From Acestrorhynchus altus (lineage: Eukaryota > Chordata > Actinopteri > Characiformes > Acestrorhynchidae), in NCBI GenBank assembly GCA_034509495.1, contig CM067503.1, positions 13,256,414-13,320,413 on the forward strand: 64,000 nucleotides of DNA, given 5' to 3'. The notes under the pieces were generated by a model. The model saw nothing but the letters and a program-made list of their open reading frames with translations. It did no database searches and was not told where the DNA came from. Position 1 is the stretch's first letter, and each line of letters starts with the position of its first letter. Shown here piece after piece: positions 11,775-23,960 of this stretch. The position numbers and the translations under genes were made by a program.

Positions 11775-12485
11775 TTGTATTAAAATTTTATTATGAATGG
11801 ATTAATAGAAATGCTCCAAATGCTTTGAATCTTTTTACATTGATGTCCACTGAAAGTTATCCTTTAGAACTCTGTCAATTTTGCATGATGTTTTGGCAGC
11901 ATGTTTAAGTTTTAATTCACCAAAAAATGTAAAACATTTTATAGGAGAGAGTCACACATGCCAGATTTTTGTTCAGGAGCTCCTATACAACTATAATACT
12001 ATTTTATACATTTGAGATACAAATATTAACAAATAATGTAAATATTACAATTTAAAGTTTCTTTGTGCCTACAATTTTTTATGGCTTTCATGCATATAAA
12101 CACAAAAAATACTTTACATCTTAGAAACATTTTTGTAAATCAGTTTTTGAGTTGACAATGCAAAAATTTGGATTTTGTAATGATTAGATTGTTAAGGATA
12201 TTTGTAATAAGTACTTGACAGTGGTTCAAATAACAGAAAAAAAAAAAATCCAAATATCCTTTATTGTGTACATCCCCTCCATTATTGTTTTTCTCTGTAA
12301 CCCAATATCTGGGTCAGTGATATCATGAGTGTGCATGCAGGTTGAGAATATACACATGGACAGAGTAGTAAACATGCACTAGAAGGCTCCTTTTGCATTT
12401 AAACTGGAATTTAATTCAGTTGGAAATAATTGAATCCATGCTGGATTACTCACTGATAATGCATCACACAATGATGAGACCATTA
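11775..12485 (+). repeat. Dispersed repeat, copy 1 (partner at 21.5 kb)
   Basis: The segment aligns with 21480-22030 in the same orientation. Shared words include ATTCACCAAAAAATGT, ACCCAATATCTGG, AAACATGCACT and TTTAATTCARTTGGAAA, and the match ends at ATGAGACCA. A third partial copy (about 25745-25830) shares CTTTTTACATTGAT and CCACTGAAAGTTA with the start of this one. No open frame or inverted ends are seen. It may be an old non-autonomous element. Confidence 0.65.
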
Positions 12486-12587
<102 letters not shown>

Positions 12588-12847
12588 GTGCACTGCAAAA
12601 CTACTCTTTTATCAAATACTATTTGATACACTGCCAATTTTGCTAGTTTTTCCACCTACAAAGAATGGAGAGGTCTGTAATTTTATCATAGGAGCAATTC
12701 AACTGTGAGAGACAGAATAAAAAACAAATCTCAAAAAATCACTTTGTATGATTTTTAGTTAAAATTAATTAATTTGCATTTTATTGCATGAAATTAGTAT
12801 TTGATTCACTAGAAAAACAGAACTTTTCCTGTAGTTCTTGACCAAGT

Positions 12848-13197
12848 TTGCACTTGTACTTATCCTTCTTCTTTTGCCAAACAAGGTGAGTGGAGTTGAT
12901 ACCAAAAGGTTCTATTTTGGTCTCACCTGATCACATGACCTTCTCCCATCATCCTGGACATGTGCTAGCATGAACAGGGGGACCTTATGTGCCCTGCAGA
13001 ATTTGAATCCTTGCTGGCATAGTGTGTTACTAATGGTAATCTTTGAAACTATGGTCCCAGCTCTCTTCAGGTCATTGACAAGGTCCTCCCATGTAGTTCT
13101 GGGCTGATTCCTCATGTTTTTCAGAATCCTCCTTACCCCACAAGGTGAGATCTTCTATGGAGCGCCAGCCCAAGGAAGACTGACAGTCATCTTTGTT
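12848..13197 (-). pseudogene. Tc1-like transposase fragment
   Basis: The minus strand carries a piece of a Tc1-type transposase, the DDE enzyme that cuts and pastes its own element at TA sites. The open frame 12912-13115 includes the words RTTWEDLVNDLKRAGT and CRAHKVPLFMLAHVQ, typical of the region joining the second helix-turn-helix to the catalytic domain. Downstream, a segment between the HVQ word and a GGAGAAGGTCATGT word is shorter than in intact family members, so an internal deletion has removed coding sequence. The first catalytic aspartate region and both inverted ends are not seen. The copy is inactive. Confidence in the family is high; the subfamily is not determined. Confidence 0.85.
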
Positions 13198-14254
13198 TCT
13201 TTCATATTGCTTATGCAATTATATAGAATGCCTGAAACACAGCAGCAAAACCATAATCAATGTCAACAGGGGTTAAAACATGTCACAAAAAGAGACATGA
13301 CTTTAAACAAAACTGTAATTTCCTAATACATTTTCTCCTGTATTTTGAAGGAGAACTGACTTATTCATGCTACATGTTCTGAGCAGCTTCTGTCTGGGTT
13401 GGCACATGAAGCTGAAGCCTACTCTAGCTGAAATTCACAAGGAATCTAATGTTTAGTGGGTATAATTTATATCCATCTGGTTATCAAGTGGGGAAAAGTC
13501 TTCTTTTAAACCATTCTAAGTCCTAATAGGTTAATACTTATGGCCTTAAGTGATATGTAAGCTGCCTAATGATGCATATGAGGCCTTTCAACTGTACAGT
13601 ATTTGCTTCAATATTTGTACTATTCTGCTGTGATCTGCTGTGATATATTGAAATAGGAGGTTGATTTCCTAGGCATTAATTAAGAATGCATAGGTGCTGC
13701 AGTCATTTTTTTATGCCAAATTGAGCATAAAATGGTAATCAGGTGGATTTATGTTCTTAATGTAGCTAATGTGTGCTTATAGCACAGTCAGATTTCATAG
13801 CATCTCTAATATTTGGCTGTTATATTGTTTTCCATCAGCAAAACAATTTAAGAGTAAGTTACTTCACCACAGCCTCCTGCCTTTCAAATAAATAACTCCA
13901 CTTCATAAGCAGATTAAATAAGTACTGAGAAGTGAAGTGAACTAATAGTGTTCAAGGTTGAATTCATAAAACCTCTCTCATCATCACATTATGAACAAGT
14001 TCAGCTCTTCTGAATGTTATAAAAAGAACAAAGGCCCTTTAGAAAGTCTTTCTGTTTAAAGGCAATATGAATATCGACCCTGAGAGACACTGTGGCTTAA
14101 AAAGAGTAGAAATATGATTCGAAACATTTATTCGTCCTCTTAGTTTAGTTGCCAAACAACATAATTTGCTCCTTTGGTCAGTTTGGTTGTAATAAGCTTC
14201 TCCGTGTTAATAAAAAGATTTTATTATAAATATATCTTTCCAATTTGCTGAGTC
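13198..14254. other. AT-rich non-coding stretch
   Basis: I see no gene or recognised repeat. Left edge may include further decayed Tc1 sequence. Confidence 0.45.
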
Positions 14255-14470
14255 TATTACTCCTGAGCTGAGTTGCTGTATCTTTTCCTCTAGCCCACAT
14301 ATTTGCAGTGTGAATGCAAATTTAATTGTGGCAATACAGTGTGAGCAAATACCCTTGTGGGCAAGGTTTCTTTCACTCGTGGCAGCCCTTCACTTGGTGA
14401 AAGAAAACAAACATTTCTTGGGACTAATTAAGCATTTTCAATTGTGAATCATCTGTTAAACACATATTAG
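14255..14470. other. Possible conserved non-coding block
   Basis: This is unique-looking sequence of balanced composition with an octamer-type POU site (ATGCAAAT near 14315) and a TTTAATTG homeobox-like core. It has no open frame. The suggestion of conservation rests on texture only and is an inference. Confidence 0.2.
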
Positions 14471-15700
14471 AAGACTATGAATATGCTATTTTTGTACAAA
14501 CATCTGAGAATTTATTAAGCACCCGAAAACCTGCTACACTGTAGCCTTACAAACTTCTATTGATTCCTCAGTATAGGCTCAACAAAATGCAACTGCTTCA
14601 ATATATAAAGATATGGTGGAAAAAAGATTCAGTACAGATTTAAAAAGGAACAAGAAAAGAACTTTACCCTACAAACAAGGCTGTCAGAATAGCAATTTGG
14701 ACCTACTGATACCTACTTTTGATTAGAATTGAAAAACTTGTGTTGACCAATCCACGCTCTGTGCACATATATGAGTTGCATGCAACAATTTCTTACATTG
14801 AATGTGATATTTGTTTTGTTTTTCTGACATTTGTGGGAGAGATCTTGGATCAATACAAAAATGTGACAATGTTAAACCATATTTAAAAGCTATGTTTAAA
14901 AATTCCAGCAGCACTGCTGTGTCTGATTCAGCTACAACAGCACAATGCACAGTAACAAACCACTACTATGTCCAAGTCACTGCAGTGCTGAGAATGACCC
15001 ACTATCCAAATAATACCTGCTCTGTGGTGGTCCTGTGGGGTCCTGACCATTGAGAAAAAGGGTGAAAGGAGGTTAGAAAATATGCAGACAAATAAAGGGT
15101 CTACAATCTGTAATTATAAAACTACAAAGTGCATCTATGTGGTAAATAGGAATGATAAAATAGACAGGGAATATAGAATCAACAAGGTGGACTTATTATT
15201 ATTATTATTGCTGATTGGTGTACACAGTACAAATATTACTGCTTATCTAAGTCAAACATTTTTTCATTAGTCTACAGTCAAAGTAGAACTTATTCAACAT
15301 ATTTAAGGAACATGGGGTGATAGTCTTTTTTCCACACTGCACTGTGCTGAAAATTTTGAAATTGACACACAATAGACCAATGGGAAAGCAAACATGTTAA
15401 TGAAATATATTGTACATACTGTACATATTAATGAAAAAACCTGAAATGGAAAATAAATTAAGTTGAAAACATTTGGTAAATTCTGATTTCAGTCATGTTG
15501 TCATGTTGACATGACAGCATCTTGCCACTGAATAGATTTATTCAGTTCCACCAGCATCTCACCAGCTTTACTTTAATTAAAAAAAGAATAGACAAACTTG
15601 GTATCATAAGGAAGGTGTAAAATACTAAACTTTCTATGGAAGAAGTCTGAATTGGTAAGCTCACACATTTTCACATTAAATTACAGACACATTACTGTTT
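14471..15700. other. AT-rich non-coding stretch
   Basis: Open frames of 60-80 codons on both strands around 14723-15270 overlap each other and have no hallmark. A short (TTA)n lies at about 15197-15211. Confidence 0.45.
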
Positions 15701-16019
15701 ATGTTGTGAGGCATTATCTTGAGTATCACACTGTACACTAGCCAGCACGCTCATGGCAAAGCAATGTGAATTTTAGGACTTCAAGTGAGGCATGCTTGTG
15801 GGTGCCAGATCGATGGTCACTTGTGTACAGGCAATACATGATAGAAGGTATTACCACCCATAGTAGACTGCATGGTGGCTGCATCTGGCACACACTAGAA
15901 TGCCTTGCTCAAATTCTGATAATTCACATTGCCTGGCTAATGTTCAGCCTTACTAACAAAATAACTCCTCACAACTTATACAGGTGTGGGTGTTCCCAAG
16001 CCACCCCTGAGGTATCGTC
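15701..16019. mobile_element. Foldback inverted-repeat element (MITE), copy 1
   Basis: The left arm (about 15701-15812) and the right arm (about 15881-16019) are imperfect inverted complements. They run through GTTGTGAGG, a TTATYTTG word, GCAATGTGAATT and GTGCCAGATC, with a spacer of roughly 70 bases. The right end extends further outward (CAGGTGTGGG to CCTGAGGTATCG) than the left, so the left terminus is truncated. A related, longer copy lies at 27479-28236. No transposase is encoded. The pattern suits a non-autonomous DNA transposon. Confidence 0.7.
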
Positions 16020-17595
16020 ACAATAGATTTATATACTATATTTTTTGACAATTTAATTGAGCGTAATACTTTTGTTAGGTATAAAATTCACTCAAATGCA
16101 AACATGAACAAAGACTGAAAAAGCTAAATGAACACATATTATGATATGTATGTACATATTATGTACATTTCATAATATGATATGTATATATTTTAATAAG
16201 GTGGTAAAAAAACTATTGTGTCAGACCATTGGACCAAAAAGAGACTGTGGCATCTGCTAAAAGCATAATTAGCACAAACAATTAGCACAGTGCAGGGTTC
16301 TCTTTCAGGTATATGATTGAATGGTTTTAATCATAAAGTGCATCTATTTTCAGTTAATCAGTATGCCTGACATTACATATTTTTAAATTATCAAGTGTAA
16401 CTGGATGCAATCACAGCAAATAATGTGTCACAAGCCCCCAAATTGAAAAAAAAAAGATCACTTTAAAATGTGTCGTTACACTACTGTGTGCATCTCTACT
16501 GATGGATTGCAGCCGCACACTTCAGCACCATGTGAGTTACACATCAAATTCACAGCACTGGGCAAGTTTAAGGTCCTTTATTATTAAAAAATCAATAGCA
16601 GAGAGGCTTGGGTTTTATATCATCCTTGTATCCATTTATACACAGCACATGAGTCGAGGAAAATTGCTGACCCATCATGAAGCAGACCATAATTTCCAGA
16701 AATTACTTTCCTTTTTTAGTTTTAAACAGAAAAACTGCTTTAAAGATGAATGGTGTCCAAAAATACACAGCTTGGAGGATGGCATGTAATTACCACTTTG
16801 ATGCCCATTTGATGAACAGGAAGTGGATGCCGCTAATCAGCAGATCATTCTAAATTTGCCTCAGCACTCCTGCAGGTCTTATTAATAATCATCTACACAA
16901 TCCCAACCAAACCCCTGTGTGCTCTCATGTTCACATTTAGTAACAATAGCTACAGTGGTAGCGCCCTGCTGATGAGCACTTGGACTGACAGTGGTGGACC
17001 TCAGAAAAGGGCACTTTTCCACCAGTGTGGAACAGGTTCTGTTCCAGTTCACAGACCAAATTTTGAACCATTTGGTGCATTTCCACAAACCAAAATAGAT
17101 GCTGGAATAGAACAGTTTGCAGCAGGAACCAAAGATTCAGCTCAAATCACTGTGGGTGTTTCTAGTTGTACAGGAGCAAGGAGCAATGACATACCATTCA
17201 TCTCGCACATTGTAGTCTTTTACATCTTCTAACCAAATTTAATCCATGTTGGATCCATGGATGCTTTTTGGAGAAAAGCAAACATCTGTAATAGCATAAA
17301 TGCTCACAGGTAGTCCATACACTCCACCATCTTCTCACTTCCATTTACTGATGCTGGGCATCTCTCATTCTATTAAGAAGAGTTTATTACAAAAATGAAT
17401 TATGTTGTAGTTAATTAACATGCATGCACACTCCATATTGGATTCAGATTGTATTTAATACTAGTGCTCAAAAGTTAGAATATCATTAAAAACCTCATCA
17501 CACCTTTGTTTTTTGTTTTTTTGTTGTTTTTGTTTTTTGTATTGTTGGTTTAGATGCACAAGTATGTGGCTCATTAGGAGTAGTTGTTATAAAAC
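16020..17595. other. Non-coding spacer with an odd 101-codon frame
   Basis: An AT palindrome-like patch lies at about 16138-16195. The block 16796-16900 has unique, conserved-looking texture. An open frame at 16927-17232 (+) overlaps a TTTTCCACCAGTG module resembling a common fish inverted-repeat family, so I do not call it a gene. A T/G-rich run lies at 17503-17545. Confidence 0.4.
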
Positions 17596-17850
17596 CATTG
17601 AGTTATGGAGCAGTGGAACTGTGTTCTGTGGAATGATGGTGCTCTATCTATTTTGGGATGAGCTGGGGAGTTGTGTGGGGGGGGGGGGGGGGGGGATGGA
17701 GATCATACAACATCCTGACCTTATTAACACTGAATGTGATCAGATCCTCAGAGCAATCCTCAGAGCATTGTTCCAAAATCTTGTACAAAGCCTTCCCTGG
17801 ACAGTAGAGGCAGTTCCTCCAGCAAAACCAGGATAAACTATTTTATAATA
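17596..17850 (-). mobile_element. MITE fragment, minus orientation
   Basis: The block contains GGAGCAGTGGAACTGTGTTC, GGAATGATGGTGCTC and TTTTGGGATGAGCTGG, and then CAACATCCTGACC. The same modules occur in the copy at 60165-60459. The outer terminus is missing here. A run of about 17 G (near 17680-17696) has expanded inside it. The open frame over this block is incidental. Confidence 0.65.
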
Positions 17851-18065
17851 CACTTCAATACACTGATAAAAAACAGTAATGCTTTTAATTAATCTGGGTT
17901 CAAGCATCATGTTTGAATCACTATACACAGCTACATGTAGTGAAATCGAATTTAAATTATTGAAAACATAGATTTTGAACTTTCAAATGTTGATGCCCAA
18001 TAATAAGAGTCAATCTTCCATTTGAATTAGCTATTTAAGCTCTATATAGTGAGTGTGTGTGTGTG

Positions 18066-18500
18066 AGAACAATAAGATATTATGTGTTGATGCATCAAGC
18101 ACGCCGAAGCAGTACGTCCTACGGTGTTTTGTCTCCCTGGGGACCACCTTCCCCACCAAGATAAGACACATCATGCAACAACCAATTAAAAACAGCCCCG
18201 CCAGTGTCAGCTGGAGAGAGGGGAACATTTCTGTTTGAGATGTTGTTTATGATACCACCAATCCCACCCTCGACAAACCCTCACCAAACCCCCCCACCAT
18301 CATCCTCAAACTTGGCCTTGTATAAGCTTGAGTGACAGCTCGCATTTCCAAATGCTTTGAGACTGCTCATTAGGAGCCTTTTCATTGACAGCTAGCAGCA
18401 GAACACAGCTACATCTGCATAGAGACCTCTGTGAAGAGATTCTGTTGTGTGCAAATTCACCATTGTCCTGCTCTAAGACCCTGGTTAGAGGACAAACCAT
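18066..18500. other. Possible conserved non-coding block
   Basis: The sequence is unique-looking, with balanced composition, two TGACAGCT sites (Meis/TGIF type, near 18332 and 18386) and no convincing frame. At 18241-18285 a TTTATGATACCACCAA word opens a stretch of about 40 bases repeated with few changes at 19071-19112. Conservation is a guess from texture. Confidence 0.2.
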
Positions 18501-19927
18501 AATGTATGGTTTACTTTAACTTAACAACAGAAGTAATGTTTATAAAAGCTCCGGTTACATTATATTCCCACTAGTGAATTCCCACCTGCTTGTTTTAATT
18601 TACTGATTTAAAACAGGCTCTTTTTTCACTTAAAAAAGATAGAGGGATAGAGGGTCAAATACCGAATCTTAGGGATTCCAAGGGACTGACGTTGTTAAAT
18701 GGTTTGTTTGTTTGCTTGAAAAACCTGTGACTCATATGCTCCATGTGACTGTGAACATAACTATCATGACACACACCCAACACCTAGGGCTTATCTCCAG
18801 AAATAACAACAAAAGTTGAAAGCTGAAATTTAAAAATTTTGACTTTTCTATATTACCTAATATGGCTGCCGAAGCTCCCACTGCAGCCATAGTGTATGTA
18901 TACACATAATATACACCAATTTCTACACAGTGTATATATAATGTATTCATAAAACAATGAAAATGTGTATACTCAGTGTATACATAAAACAAAATAACAA
19001 AAACGTTTTATGCTGATGACAGTTCTCCTGTTCCAAAGCTTGTGGGCCCAAGTGGTTAAAAATTCAGTTTTGTTGTTTATGATACCACCAACTCCACCCT
19101 CAACAAACCACTGTTATATCTGTAACTCTGCCTCAATTGATGATGAAATAGAATTTATATGTTTCCTTTATTTTATTGTGGTGAGCAGTGCCCTTTCAAA
19201 TGTTAATGGTCTCATTGGTCACTGTGCAACATAGAAAGCAGAAAAGCCTCTGACTGGATGCTTTACCCAGTTGTGCTCCTCACTAAGCTCCACCGCCACC
19301 CACTCATTCTCAACCCCAACAGCATTTTTCAAATATTAGAATTAGAGACCCAACTATACTGGGGTGGATATACTCCTTTAAATGTCAGAAATTCATTTTT
19401 CATGCATGGCTATAGCCTGCACACTGAAATACTGTCTTCAGATTGTTGCACACTGAAGTTCTTTCTCACTTTTTTTCCAACCTGCATTCACATCACTAAA
19501 TATAAATGTCAATACAGTCCAATAATATACCAAAATAATGACATAAACTCTAGATCAGAGCTGAAGTGTGGCCCATGAGGACATTTGATTTGTAGGTGTC
19601 TATTAATTGTTGTATCAGAGCTACGGACATAGAACGTTCCTCCTTGTTGGTTGCCTAGCAATAGTGCGATGACAGCAGGTTGAAAACAGATGAAAATCAT
19701 TGAACGCGAGACAATCCAACCCATGATTTGGGAAATTGGCACTTCTACATTGGTATAAATTGACACACAGCACTACAAAACTACTAAATTAACCAATTTA
19801 TTTGTAATAAATTTCACATTTGCTGCTACTGTAAAAATTTCTTGACAAACAAATCATGGGGGGACATTCCTGCAGATTTTTTCAGGCTTAATCTGAGGTA
19901 TGATCAAAGAGGGAGGAAATTGAATGC
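18501..19927. other. AT-rich non-coding stretch
   Basis: It holds the second copy of the 40-base duplicate (19071-19112). Open frames of 60-106 codons (for example 19258-19578 +) show no domain. No transposon is recognised. Confidence 0.45.
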
Positions 19928-19980
19928 TTTACATTTACATTTAAGAGGCTGATGCTCTTATCCAGAGGGCCTTACATCTT
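19928..19980 (+). repeat. Fish repeat module (ACATTTACATTTA type)
   Basis: The series TTACATTTACATTTA, then GATGCTCTTATCCAGAG, then CTTACA is a very common fish repeat module. A cleaner copy is at 22441-22500. A T/G-rich low-complexity run follows at 20028-20075. Confidence 0.6.
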
Positions 19981-21479
19981 TTACAATGGAAGGGGAATGG
20001 AGAGCTAGAAGTCTTGCCAAAGGATTCTTTTTTTTGTTTGGTTGTTTTTTGTTTTTTTTTTTTGGTTTTTTTTTCTGGCTAAAAAAATCAACTCCTAGTC
20101 TGGCAGGGAAAAGGTGGTGTTGTTACCCACTACAACAGCTTTAATTTGCAAGCCCTGCAATTCTAGGATCATTGAAGATCTGTCTGTCTATAAAGTGAAA
20201 CATTTTGCATTAGTAAAGGCTTATTATTACTGCAACAAGTGGACTTTTAAAGCTTCTGGCGAGTCTCTAACACATAGTCAGTTAGACCGCCTGGAGTGCT
20301 ACACAGTTTCACACATACACTAACACACACAAAAACACTCACCGCAGATGCCAACTGTAATCTCTCTGATAATAGCGCTGCTGACAACTGCTGAGAAACT
20401 GTAGAGATTCAAAGTTGTCATGTTGAATAGGGCAAACTGCTCAAATAAAGGCTGCAGTACATGCAAATATATTTGCCACAGATTGAACATTACTAAACTA
20501 GACAATCTGCATAAATTCACACATAAAACAGAAAATCTGCTGCTGTGGAGGTGATAAAACAAAGGTGTTTCTTTTTTTCTGTCAGTGGTAACCTTTTGTG
20601 ATTACTATTGAAATAAATGGAGGCAATTTTCCAAATGTGTTCAAATCTGCACTATGCTGCAAAAATAATGGCATTGTAGCCATTTTAGGCCTTGTATGTT
20701 CCATCAATTTTTTTCTATTTTTGCATGATAAAAACTGTCACTTATTTGAAATATGGTTCTTTGACATATGAAATCAATATAAGAAAATAATGGTTGATAC
20801 ACGAAGAACATGGTGTTAATTGTGTCAGAGTTTTACAAGACAGGCTGTATAGGGTTACATTGCTAAACACATTTTATGGCTCTTGAACCATAGAAAGATT
20901 TAATCAAATGCATGATGGGTTTTTGGGGCTACACATGCAGAGGTATCTGAAGCTCTTGTTTCAGCTGGCTCATCTGAATCAAAAAAATCATTTTTTATTT
21001 GTGTAAAGGGGCATGGTATCTGACACTAACTTAGAGGTGGCAGCTGACCGTGCAGTTCAAGAGGTAAATAGTCTATAATCAGGGGTCACCAACCCACCCA
21101 CCACACTGGACTAAGGCCAGTTCCATTTCAGGCTTGGGTGCAAGGCATTTGGACTTGGCACAACCTATATGAGCCGAATTTGCCAACAGGTATTCCAGCA
21201 AATAGAACATAGAAAAAGAGCATTGTGCCAGTTCCATTTTGCCACATCAGCGCTATACACTGTTTTCTAGATCTGGGCCAAGTGCAAATGTACACAGCCC
21301 CATTTTGTACTGCTCTGGCTATTCTCCTGTCAAGGCATTGTATTACAAAGATATTTAGTGCATACTGAAATAACAAGTGATTCATTCTCAGCACAGTAAT
21401 AAAGTGGAATTAAACTCAACATGACGATGTGTTATTGTTAGTATGATAAACTACATATACATAAACTACAATATCCTTC
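19981..21479. other. Non-coding spacer with one hAT-like terminus
   Basis: I see no gene. CAGGGGTCACCAAC at 21080-21093 has the form of a hAT transposon terminus, but no matching right end is found nearby. Confidence 0.4.
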
Positions 21480-22030
21480 TCTGAGCCATGGAAATCATTT
21501 TTTCATAGTTTACCATAGTTTTATTCACCAAAAAATGTCAAAAATATTTATTGGTTTGTACTCAAAATGTACTTGCAGCTACATTATTTTCATTTATTTA
21601 TTTATTTATTTATTTATTTATTTCCCTTATAAGGACTAAAAACAAAATACCATTAAAAACTGATTTTGAGTGGAAAATGCAAGGATTTTGATATGTTAAA
21701 TGAGTTGATTGACAAGAATATTTAGAAAATATTCAAAAATACTTGACAATCAAAAAAAAAAGGATCAGAATGATCCCTTCTCAAGATAGAACAACCAGCC
21801 CCTCTCTTCTCATTTTCCTCTATTACCCAATATCTGGACCAGTGACATCATTAGCCCTGGCCCCCCTCACTGATCATGGACAAAGCAATAAACATGCACT
21901 GAAAGGATCATTTGGCATTTAAACTTGGATTTAATTCAATTGGAAACAAATGTATTATTGCTGTTTTTTGAGATTTATTACTCTCTGATAATTCACGCAA
22001 TCATGAGACCACAATGATTAGATAGGATAA
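21480..22030 (+). repeat. Dispersed repeat, copy 2 (partner at 11.8 kb)
   Basis: This is the partner of 11775-12485. Alignment is clear from ATTCACCAAAAAATGTC near 21524 to ATGAGACCAC near 22003. A (TTTA)n array (21591-21625) has expanded inside it. No coding sequence is seen. Confidence 0.65.
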
Positions 22031-22440
22031 GTCTTGTAGTTTCTAATGACATGTGTCTGATATGTCTTTAGGTTACTCTGATCCTGAGTGATGAAGTGCA
22101 GCACTCAGGTTCTAACAGTTAAATTAGTTTGTTGGTTTGGGAAGCAACTTAACTGATGTTCATTGCATGTTAAGAGTTCAACATTGATGAAAGACTTACA
22201 AGAGTCAGGAGAATGAACCAGAAGTGCACCAGTCTATGCCATTCTATTTATATCCTAGAGCACTCATTCTCAGTTTCCTAGTGCATTAGCAATTTTTCAA
22301 AAGAATGCAGTGTCATTTCTCTTTACTAATTGATGCTTCAAGGATATACAGGCTGTGTTGTACTTTCTAAATGACACTAAATGAGCTGGATAGAGCTTGC
22401 ACACAAAAGCCACACAAGTGACAACTTCACTATGTTCCAC

Positions 22441-22500
22441 ACTTACATTTACATTTACGACATTTAGCAGACGCCCTTATCCAGAGCGACTTACAAAAGT
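22441..22500 (+). repeat. Fish repeat module (ACATTTACATTTA type)
   Basis: The series ACATTTACATTTACGACATT, then AGACGCCCTTATCCAGAGCG, then ACTTACAA is nearly the consensus form I know from many fish genomes. A further weak match (AGATGCCCTTATCCAAGAG) lies near 32151. Confidence 0.7.
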
Positions 22501-23604
22501 TCACACTTTATTCACAACTGGCTTTATGTACTGGTATTGAACTTGGAACTTTCTACAGTTACACAACCACAACTGGTATTAATTGCCATCAAGACATATG
22601 CAAGAAGTACTATCAGATTATGCTCCATAATGAGCAGATGTTTAAACTTTCACAAATAATACAATTAAATTGACTCAATTGCTGCATATATGCAGGCTCT
22701 GTGAAGCCACTGTGATTGGCTCAGGAGTATTAGGGGTGTGGTGAAAGCAAATCTTATAGGCTCAGTTCATCAGTAATCAACGTCATACCTGAAAGGTATC
22801 TCATGTCCCATTTCTTCAATTACTGATAATTGTCTCCTTTTACTCCTTTCGTAGGTATAATTGTTCTGTGCAGTGGTTGATGGGCTACATACAGTAATTG
22901 TCAACTTAAAAAGTGCAAATATATGGCATATATACAACAAAAATGACCACTGAATGTAGATATAAGTATAATGAACTGCTATTGCTGCCATCTGGCAAAA
23001 CATGTTATCTCCCTTTTTGTGCTGTTTCACATTTTTGTACATTTCAACTTACATTTTGTATTGTATTAAATTTGATGATGAATAGGACAACACATTCAGA
23101 TTTACCTGGGATTTTGTTAATTGCATTCATTTCTATTTTCTATTTTACTCCTGCAGACACAGGTTTTACTTAATATTTTATACATGGATTAAAAATGTTG
23201 AAGAAATTTTACTACAACAAAGAAGTGTAGTAGTGAAGGACAACCAAACAATGCCTGTGCTCAACATCAGGAGATATAAACTATTAGTAATTTTAAACTG
23301 TAACCTGTTCTTTAGAAAGTCCTAATTACTTGACCAACAGAGGTAATCAAAATGTTGGCCTTGTAAATGCCTTCTAAGGATAAAGCATGTCATATTGCAC
23401 TTGTAGTTATAAAGTCAGACAGCATTTTGAATGTAATTCCTTGTTGAAAGCAGTTGTGATCTTATTTGCTTTCATTCAAAACCACAAATTTCGTGCAAGA
23501 ATGACTTTTGATGTGTTGGGCTTGTTGAATTAAATACCTCAAAAGTAATTTATTATAACTCATTCTCTAACACAATGTGACCCAATTCCTTTCATAAACA
23601 CAAG

Positions 23605-23606
<2 letters not shown>
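22501..23606. other. AT-rich non-coding stretch
   Basis: Two antiparallel open frames (22770-23042 minus, 22913-23173 +) overlap and have no hallmark. Nothing else is recognised. Confidence 0.45.

Positions 23607-23664
<58 letters not shown>
23607..23664. repeat. (AC)n microsatellite
   Basis: About 29 uninterrupted AC units. Confidence 0.95.
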
Positions 23665-23666
<2 letters not shown>

Positions 23667-23960
23667 GGAATGAGTCATTTTCATATAGTAATTCTGACGA
23701 TGCCAGCCCACACAGCTGTGTAATTGGCCCGATATCACCATTCCACCCTTCAGGGGCTGAGCTGCTATTAACGAGCCAGTGTAAAAACTGTCCCTGACAA
23801 TTACACAAAATCAATCAGGAAGTGAGAATGGAGCAGTTCTGGAGGAAAAGCGAGAGGAAAAAGCCAGCATGTCCTCACAAGAGCCCTTGTTCTGCTTGCT
23901 GTTATTTTAGGCAACACAAAGAGCCCATCATCCTGCTATTGTCCCATGCTCATCACTGTA
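23665..23960. other. Possible conserved non-coding block
   Basis: The DNA between the AC array and the AT-rich sequence that follows is unique-looking and better balanced in base content. TGTGTAATTGGCCCGATATC and CTGCTATTAACGAGCC are example words, and TAATTG/ATTA homeobox-type cores are frequent. No open frame stands out. It resembles enhancer-type conserved elements of vertebrates, but this is an inference only. Confidence 0.25.

Noticed and set aside
16927..17232. 101-codon frame on +
   Set aside because: It overlaps a TTTTCCACC-type module resembling a common fish repeat, with no splice or start context and no domain.
21080..21093. A complete hAT element starting at CAGGGGTCACC
   Set aside because: No matching right terminus or transposase sequence follows, so only a possible terminus is noted.
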